From the NCBI GenBank assembly GCA_031253705.1, contig JAIRVW010000345.1, positions 1 to 11,128 of the forward strand: a stretch of DNA of 11,128 nucleotides, written 5' to 3'. Shown here in pieces: positions 6,694-11,128 of the stretch (its first letter is position 1; every line of letters begins with the position of its first letter). The position numbers and the translations under genes are program-made. Below the pieces are notes generated by a model. The model saw nothing but the letters and a program-made list of their open reading frames with translations, made no database searches and was not told where the DNA came from. This DNA is from Brucellaceae bacterium (lineage in GTDB: Bacteria; Pseudomonadota; Alphaproteobacteria; Rhizobiales; Rhizobiaceae).

Positions 6694-6853
6694 CGGTTTT
6701 CCTCAGATTTTCCGCTTCAATAACGCAAAGTTACAGCGTTTAAAATGATTAAGCGCAATCAGCGCATTAAATTTGATCATATTCGTGCTTTCTGCTGACA
6801 AAAAGCAGACAGAAAATGACCGGAAGCCCCTTTCCGGATTTTTGCCTCTGACG
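6694..6853. other. A/T-rich intergenic region upstream of psd with three hairpins
   Basis: This stretch should hold the psd-pssA promoter on the minus strand, but I see no convincing -35/-10 pair. It carries stem-loops at 6749-6770 (TTAAGCGC with GCGC-A-TTAA), 6791-6809 (TCTGCT/AGCAGA) and 6820-6837 (CCGGAA/TTCCGG). The last is followed on the plus strand by TTTTT, but no plus-strand gene ends here. Confidence 0.45.
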
Positions 6854-6975
6854 CATAACCGGAATCAAAACGGTTCAGATATAGTCCGGCCGAACCGCTA
6901 TTCTTCGTGTCTGCACACAAGAACAGGCAGATAATGAATATCTGCCTGCCATCATAATGGATAGTTCCGGTTATG
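6854..6975 (-). ncRNA. Candidate structured RNA or palindromic element behind the ABC exporter gene
   Basis: A perfect 11-bp inverted repeat, CATAACCGGAA (6854-6864) and TTCCGGTTATG (6965-6975), closes a 122-nt block. Inside, hairpins follow each other: CGGTTC/GAACCG (6871-6897), TTCTT-c-GTGT/ACAC-AAGAA (6901-6923), CAGGCAGATA/TATCTGCCTG (6924-6948) and CCAT/ATGG (6949-6960). The last three touch without gaps, as in a multi-branched junction. The element starts at the base next to the ABC gene's stop codon. The 10-bp hairpin, followed on the minus strand by TTCTTG, may also act as the terminator of that gene. Strand and function are inferred; I do not recognise a known RNA family, and a short mobile palindrome is an alternative. 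Confidence 0.45.
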
Positions 6976-8862
6976 TCATTCTCCGGCAGGCGCGCCGCGG
7001 ATCACGACGCCCAGCTCGTCATTTTCACGAACCTGACGCAGACGGGCTTCCGCCTCATCGGCCTCGCGCTGACGATCCCACATTGATGCATAAAGACCGC
7101 CCTGCACCAGCAGGTCACGATGGGTACCGCGCTCGGCAATCTGTCCGTCTTTGAGCACGATAATTTCATCGGCACTGATAACGGTCGACAGACGGTGGGC
7201 AATCACCAGTGTAGTGCGGTCACGGCTGACCAGATCCAGCGACTGCTGAATATCCTGTTCTGTTGCCGTATCCAGCGCCGAGGTTGCCTCGTCGAGAATA
7301 AGGATTGGCGGGGCTTTGAGAATAGTACGGGCAATCGCCACACGCTGCTTTTCACCACCCGAAAGCTTCAGCCCGCGCTCACCAACCATCGACTGATAAC
7401 CTTCCGGCAGCAGCTGAATGAAACGGTCGATCTGCGCCAGCTTTGCCGCCTGTTCGACCTCTTCCTCAGTCGCCGACGGACGACCATAGCGGATATTGTA
7501 AGCGATTGTATCATTAAACAGCACCGTATCCTGCGGCACCATACCAATCGCATGGCGCAGGCTGACCTGCGACACATCACGGATATCCTGCCCGTCAATC
7601 GTCACCGAGCCCTGCTGCACATCATAGAAACGATAGAGCAGACGGGAGATCGTCGATTTACCCGCACCGGACGGGCCGACAATAGCAATGGTCTTACCCG
7701 ACGGCACTTCAAAGCTGATATTGCGCAGGATCGGACGGGACGGATCATAGGCAAAGCTGACATTGTTGAAGCGGATAGCGCCTTGCGAGACGGCCAGCGC
7801 CGGTGCATCCGGCTTGTCTTTAACCTCTTCTTCCACTTCGAGCAGATCAAACATCTGCTCAATATCTGTCAGACCCTGGCGGATTTCACGATAGATAAAG
7901 CCGATCATATTCAGCGGCAGCGACAGCTGCATCAACAGTGCATTGATGAAGACGAAATCGCCGAGTGTATGGGTTCCGGCCTGTACTTCGCGGGCAGACA
8001 TCACCATCAGGATCATCATACCAACGCCGAAAATCACAGCCTGACCAAAGTTCAGCCAGCCAAGCGATGTCCATGTCTGGGTGGCTGCTTTTTCATAACG
8101 TGCCATCGAGCGGTCATAGCGCTCGGCTTCCATGGCCTCGTTACCGAAATATTTGACCGTTTCAAAATTGAGCAGCGAGTCAATCGCCTTGGTATTGGCA
8201 TCGGTGTCGGATTCATTCATCTCGCGGCGAATACTGATACGCCAGTCACTCGCCTTGACGGTGAACCACATATAGAGCCAGACCGTTACCGCGACCACGA
8301 TCAGATAGCTCACACCATAGGCAAAACCGAAAATCGCAGCAGTCAGCGCAAATTCCAGCAGGGTCGGCACCGAGCTAAGAATAGTGAAACGCACAATGGT
8401 TTCAATACCTTTGACACCACGCTCAATCACACGGGACAGCCCGCCGGTGCGCCGTTCCAGATGAAAACGCAGCGACAATTTATGCATATGCACGAAAGTG
8501 CGATAGGCCAGCTGGCGCACGGCATATTGCCCGACGCGGGCAAACAGCGCATCGCGCAGCTGATTAAGCCCCGCCTGAATGATACGCGCCAGATTATAGG
8601 CAACGACCAGCATCAAAGCGCCGACAAAAATCTGCGGCACCCAGCTTTCCGGCGTAAAAGAACCGTCCAGCGCATTGGTTGCCCATTTAAAGAAATAAGG
8701 CACCAGCATCAGCACGAATTTGGCGATGACCAGATAGAAGGTTGCCCAGACAACCCGCATTTTAAGATCATGGCGCTCGCTCGGCCACATATAAGGCCAG
8801 AGTTTTGCCAGTGTTTTCAGGGTCTGACCGGATTCTGCCGAGACTGTTTTTTGCTTTTTCAT
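6976..8862 (-). CDS. Atm1-type ABC exporter (fused permease-ATPase)
   Basis: A 628-residue half-transporter with membrane domain first and nucleotide-binding domain second, acting as a homodimer in the inner membrane. It belongs to the Atm1/ABCB7/HMT1 group, which exports glutathione conjugates or glutathione-metal complexes. Group marks: RTGGLSRVIERGVKGIE (138-154) and NESDTDANTKAIDSLLNFE. Residues matching the glutathione pocket of Novosphingobium Atm1 are seen: Tyr197, Arg208, Arg212, Asn271, Gln274, Met319, Gly321, with Asn318 where that protein has Asp. ATPase: Walker A GPSGAGKST 396-404, Q-loop Gln444, signature LSGGEKQR 500-507, Walker B LILDEAT 521-527, H-loop His556. The ribosome site is weak (AAAAAAGA before ATG). 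The cargo is unproven; role in metal or thiol homeostasis is inferred from the family. Confidence 0.93.
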   Translation of the reverse strand: MKKQKTVSAESGQTLKTLAKLWPYMWPSERHDLKMRVVWATFYLVIAKFVLMLVPYFFKWATNALDGSFTPESWVPQIFVGALMLVVAYNLARIIQAGLNQLRDALFARVGQYAVRQLAYRTFVHMHKLSLRFHLERRTGGLSRVIERGVKGIETIVRFTILSSVPTLLEFALTAAIFGFAYGVSYLIVVAVTVWLYMWFTVKASDWRISIRREMNESDTDANTKAIDSLLNFETVKYFGNEAMEAERYDRSMARYEKAATQTWTSLGWLNFGQAVIFGVGMMILMVMSAREVQAGTHTLGDFVFINALLMQLSLPLNMIGFIYREIRQGLTDIEQMFDLLEVEEEVKDKPDAPALAVSQGAIRFNNVSFAYDPSRPILRNISFEVPSGKTIAIVGPSGAGKSTISRLLYRFYDVQQGSVTIDGQDIRDVSQVSLRHAIGMVPQDTVLFNDTIAYNIRYGRPSATEEEVEQAAKLAQIDRFIQLLPEGYQSMVGERGLKLSGGEKQRVAIARTILKAPPILILDEATSALDTATEQDIQQSLDLVSRDRTTLVIAHRLSTVISADEIIVLKDGQIAERGTHRDLLVQGGLYASMWDRQREADEAEARLRQVRENDELGVVIRGAPAGE

Positions 8863-9041
8863 AATGTCTTTTTTAACGCCACGGACGACCTGCTGCCGTC
8901 GTCTTTATTCTTCAAGCATATCTGCTGCCGCAGGTCTGTCTGCGGACTTTTCTCTGTCCTACCATGTCCGGAGGCACGATACGAACAAAACTCCTGCACA
9001 ATGTTGTGAAGCGGCCTGAACAAGCCCGCAGCAGAGCTGCC
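8863..9041. other. Gap between LysM gene and ABC exporter gene with two hairpins
   Basis: The 179-bp gap carries the stems GACGAC (8884-8889) / GTCGTC (8898-8903) and CCGCAG (8928-8933) / CTGCGG (8940-8945). The first is about 20 bp before the exporter start. I see no clear promoter on the minus strand, so the exporter may be transcribed from here by a weak or activated promoter, or by read-through from the LysM gene. Confidence 0.4.
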
Positions 9042-9058
9042 TCACGGCAGCTTCTGCT
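9030..9058 (-). terminator. Stem-loop spanning the LysM gene stop codon
   Basis: AGCAGA-GCTGCC (9030-9041) pairs with GGCAGC-TTCTGCT (9046-9058) with one bulged T, giving about 12 base pairs. The 4-nt loop TCAC (GTGA on the coding strand) contains the stop codon TGA. Only GCGGGCTTGTTC follows on the minus strand, a poor U-tract, so termination would be partial at best. Confidence 0.4.
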
Positions 9059-10310
9059 TCACATCCTGATCGCTCAGCGGGGTTTTCGGCATAACAAAAA
9101 CCTGTCCCGGCCAGATCAGATCAGGATTTTTGATCTGATCGCTGTTCGCCAGATAGATTGTTGTATAGCGCGTGCCGCTGCCATAAGTGCGCTTGGAAAT
9201 CGTCCAGAGATTATCGCCTTTGCGGATAATCACCGAGCCTTCAGCTTTTTCCAGAGGCTGCGCCTGCGCTTCCTCCTGCATCGGCTGAACGCTGATGCTT
9301 GGTGCAACAGCCGAAATATTCTCACCGGCTTCACGGCGGAACGGAACCCGCGCCGTTGCCAGCACCTTGCCGTTCTTATCCATCAGATCAGCGCGGATGA
9401 TATAATCGCCCACAGCAAGCGGCTGCTGGGTTTGCACCAGATAGCGCCCTTCCGGCGAGATCAGTGCAGTACCGAGCAGCGTATCATTGGCCGTCACATT
9501 GACCGACTGGCCACCGCTTGCATGACCGGCAACAAAGACTATCCGCCCTTCAATCTCCACCGCTTCCACGGCGATATTCACGGCACTTGCTGTATTTTCC
9601 GGCGTCGAGCCGCCCTGCACGCTTTGCGGCGGCAAAACAGAATAAGGTGTATTATTGCCGTGCTGTGCCACCGGCACATCATTATCTGCCGGTTGCTGCG
9701 CCGCACCATTGGCCTGCGGTGTGGTGATCATACGGCTGGCCTGCCCCGGTTCTTCAACCAGAGCCAGAACCTGACCATCCGGTGTTGCCGGAACCGACAG
9801 GATTGCAGTCTGCTGCGAGGTGGCGACAGATTTATCCTGTGCCGTTGCGCGCAATACCAGCTGATAGTCACCGCTCTTCAGCGCTTCATCGAGAATGATG
9901 GCGAAATCGCCATTCTCCCCTGCTGTGGCAGAACCAAGCACGCGGGTTTTGGAAATTACGTCAACCACAGAATTCGGCGCGGCTTTACCGGCGATGACCA
10001 GAGAACCATTGCCTTCCAGACGCAGGACATCAAAAACCGGCACTGTAACTGCAGGCACAACAGCCGCTTTTTCCGGTTCAGCCGGTTTGACATCGGCAGG
10101 CTTGGTCTCAGATTTCACTTCAGGCGCGGCTTCCGGTTTTGTATCCGCTGCCGGTGCAATGTCTGCAGGCTTGTCATTGTTTGCCGGCTGTGAGGCCGGT
10201 GCCTGCTGCGGAGGCTGCGCTTTCTGCGGCGCCATACTGCAATAAGCAACAAGACCGCCGACGATAACGACGGCAGCAAAACCGGCAAGCGCATAACGAC
10301 TATTCTGCAT
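9042..10310 (-). CDS. Membrane-anchored Ig-like and LysM-domain envelope protein
   Basis: A 422-residue protein probably anchored in the inner membrane and reaching into the periplasm. Seen: hydrophobic helix at about 6-24; a Pro/Ala/Lys/Glu-rich linker at about 27-88; two similar beta-rich Ig-like modules at about 91-172 and 244-325 (both with GDYQLVLRA / GDYIIRADL near the end); low-complexity linkers between; and a C-terminal LysM peptidoglycan-binding domain at about 359-408 (IIRKGDNLWTISKRTYG ... NPDLIWPGQVFVMP). LVAYC resembles a lipobox, but Tyr at -1 argues against lipidation. No catalytic domain is present, so it is likely a cell-wall scaffold; the partner is unknown. A ribosome site AAGGGG lies about 10 nt before the ATG. 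Confidence 0.88.
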   Translation of the reverse strand: MQNSRYALAGFAAVVIVGGLVAYCSMAPQKAQPPQQAPASQPANNDKPADIAPAADTKPEAAPEVKSETKPADVKPAEPEKAAVVPAVTVPVFDVLRLEGNGSLVIAGKAAPNSVVDVISKTRVLGSATAGENGDFAIILDEALKSGDYQLVLRATAQDKSVATSQQTAILSVPATPDGQVLALVEEPGQASRMITTPQANGAAQQPADNDVPVAQHGNNTPYSVLPPQSVQGGSTPENTASAVNIAVEAVEIEGRIVFVAGHASGGQSVNVTANDTLLGTALISPEGRYLVQTQQPLAVGDYIIRADLMDKNGKVLATARVPFRREAGENISAVAPSISVQPMQEEAQAQPLEKAEGSVIIRKGDNLWTISKRTYGSGTRYTTIYLANSDQIKNPDLIWPGQVFVMPKTPLSDQDVKQKLP

Positions 10311-10347
10311 TCGGGGTCGCCCCTTTTAACACCGAGCTTAAAAAAAT

Positions 10348-10376
10348 ATTATAACATGTTGTGTCTGCTTATAAAT
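10348..10376 (-). promoter_or_regulatory. Probable promoter of the LysM gene
   Basis: On the minus strand there is a perfect -10 box TATAAT (10353-10348) preceded by TGT (10356-10354), an extended -10. The -35 region at proper spacing (about 10376-10371) is a poor match, ATTTAT, so the extended -10 may compensate, or an activator may be needed. The start of transcription would be near 10341, about 30 nt before ATG 10310. Confidence 0.55.
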
Positions 10377-10390
10377 CCAAATGTATAAGC
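10367..10390. promoter_or_regulatory. Dyad over the -35 region of the LysM gene promoter
   Basis: GCTTATA (10367-10373) and TATAAGC (10384-10390) form a perfect 7-bp inverted repeat with a 10-bp gap. It covers the place where the -35 box should be, a usual site for repressor or activator binding. The regulator is unknown. Confidence 0.4.
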
Positions 10391-10631
10391 CGCACATGCC
10401 CTAACAACTAGCGTGTTTTTATTGTCTCAGCAAGAATATCACATATCAGCGCCGAAATTCTTGTCACATATTGCGCGTTATTATGAGCTACAATGCTAAA
10501 TACCCGCACAAGCATCTGAATTTTATAGATTTTCCATAGCGTAATGAAAGCCGCTGATTACAGGCGGATTTTACCTGTTAAACAGCCTCAGAAAACTTGA
10601 CGACAAACAGCCCGCGCGCGAAAAAGATAAT
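10391..10631. other. Divergent intergenic region upstream of the LOG-family gene
   Basis: This A/T-rich region should contain the promoter of the plus-strand LOG gene; none is clear. TTGACG at 10597-10602 is a fair -35 box but has no -10 at normal spacing. Repeats seen: CAAGAAT (10431-10437) / ATTCTTG (10457-10463), inverted, and TCACATAT twice (10439-10446 and 10464-10471), direct, 25 bp apart. Confidence 0.4.
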
Positions 10632-11128
10632 ATGAGCAAGATTCGATCAATATGTGTCTATTGCGGTTCTTCAACCGGCAATAATCCCGTCTATCGGGAA
10701 GCAGGACTGGCTCTTGGCCGCTCCATTGCAGAAAACGGCCTTCGCCTGATTTATGGCGGCGGTACAAAGGGAATTATGGGCGCTGTTGCTGAAGGCGTTT
10801 ACAAGGCCGGCGGCAAGGTTACCGGTATTATCCCGACCTTCCTTCTCAATAAAGAAGCCGACGGCAAACCGAATGAGATGCTGGACGAGCAGATCATCAC
10901 CGAGAACATGCACCAGCGCAAACAGCTGATGTTTGAACGCTCGGATGCATTTGTCACTCTGCCGGGCGGTATCGGCTCCGTTGAGGAAATCGTGGAAATG
11001 ATGACCTGGGCACAGCTCGGCCATCATAAAAAGCCGATGGTTTTTGCCAATATCAATCATTTCTGGGAACCGATGATCGCCATGCTCGATCATATGCGTA
11101 CCGAAGGCTTTATCCATACCGGCCATCG
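10632..11128 (+). CDS. LOG-family protein, TIGR00730 type (partial, C-terminus beyond window)
   Basis: The first 165 residues of a LOG-like (lysine-decarboxylase-fold) protein; full members have about 190-205. Start MSKIRSICVYCGSSTG fits the family's N-terminus. Seen: the Rossmann-like nucleotide-binding region with YGGGTKGIMGAVAEG at about 42-56, the MHQRKQLMF segment near 96-104, and the active-site motif LPGGIGSVEE at about 113-122 (usual form PGGxGTxxE, here Ser for Thr, a conservative change). Many such proteins are cytokinin-riboside-monophosphate phosphoribohydrolases, splitting ribose-5-phosphate from nucleotide bases. In non-plant-associated bacteria the natural substrate is not settled. 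The ribosome site is weak (AAAAAGAT). It is divergent from the LysM gene. Confidence 0.92.
   Translation, partial: MSKIRSICVYCGSSTGNNPVYREAGLALGRSIAENGLRLIYGGGTKGIMGAVAEGVYKAGGKVTGIIPTFLLNKEADGKPNEMLDEQIITENMHQRKQLMFERSDAFVTLPGGIGSVEEIVEMMTWAQLGHHKKPMVFANINHFWEPMIAMLDHMRTEGFIHTGH

Noticed and set aside
6820..6843. CCGGAA/TTCCGG stem followed by TTTTT, looking like a plus-strand terminator
   Set aside because: No plus-strand gene ends upstream of it; nearby genes are on the minus strand. Kept only as a hairpin of the psd upstream region.
7120..9009. 629-codon open frame on the plus strand opposite the ABC exporter
   Set aside because: It is exactly antisense to a gene with all ABC motifs and its product is rich in His, Arg, Gln and Asn without any domain, as expected from the codon bias of the real gene.
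8964..10193. 409-codon open frame on the plus strand opposite the LysM gene
   Set aside because: Antisense shadow of a well-supported gene; the product is Arg/His/Cys-rich and has no recognisable fold.
10230..10250. Possible lipobox (LVAYC) in the LysM protein
   Set aside because: The residue before Cys is Tyr rather than Gly, Ala or Ser, and there are few residues before the hydrophobic stretch; a plain membrane anchor is more likely.

Overview
The window looks like chromosomal DNA of an alphaproteobacterium of the order Hyphomicrobiales (Rhizobiales), most likely a Brucella/Ochrobactrum/Pseudochrobactrum relative. This rests on the protein sequences (alphaproteobacterial PurF without an iron-sulfur cluster, short Psd with an RFGSR self-cleavage site, Atm1-type ABC exporter with its glutathione-pocket residues, membrane-anchored LysM protein, LOG protein) and on a 100-bp nested palindrome whose size and form recall the Bru-RS repeats of Brucella. 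The genus is an inference; no rRNA or other definitive marker is present. There is no phage, transposase, CRISPR array or tRNA. Most genes are housekeeping; the unusual material lies between them.

Layout. At 1-1436 (minus strand) a TetR-family regulator and a DUF418 membrane protein, cut by the window edge, overlap by ATGA and form a two-gene operon. A 400-500 bp non-coding stretch follows, rich in stem-loops, with a probable tetR promoter inside an inverted repeat and then the leader of purF. On the plus strand come purF (first committed step of purine synthesis), an SDR oxidoreductase, the 100-bp palindrome, a rho-independent terminator, and an orphan P-loop NTPase (AAA_28-like). A bidirectional terminator at 5123-5147 separates these from a minus-strand block.

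The minus-strand block, in transcription order, is: LysM/Ig-like envelope protein (10310-9042), Atm1-type ABC exporter (8862-6976), a 280-bp hairpin-dense gap, and the psd-pssA pair (6693-5171). Psd and PssA catalyse consecutive steps of phosphatidylethanolamine synthesis (PssA makes phosphatidylserine, Psd decarboxylates it). Their genes overlap by TGATG, so they are probably translationally coupled. Divergent from the LysM gene, across a 321-bp intergenic region, a LOG-family gene starts at 10632 and runs off the right edge.

Most notable: (i) a 122-nt element at 6854-6975, closed by an 11-bp perfect inverted repeat and filled by four successive hairpins, directly behind the stop codon of the ABC exporter, which may be a structured RNA or a short palindromic mobile element; (ii) the 100-bp palindrome at 4298-4397; (iii) dyads placed on the probable promoters of tetR and of the LysM gene; (iv) the structured purF leader and the unusually long PurF propeptide. 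I did not find a clearly new multi-gene system.
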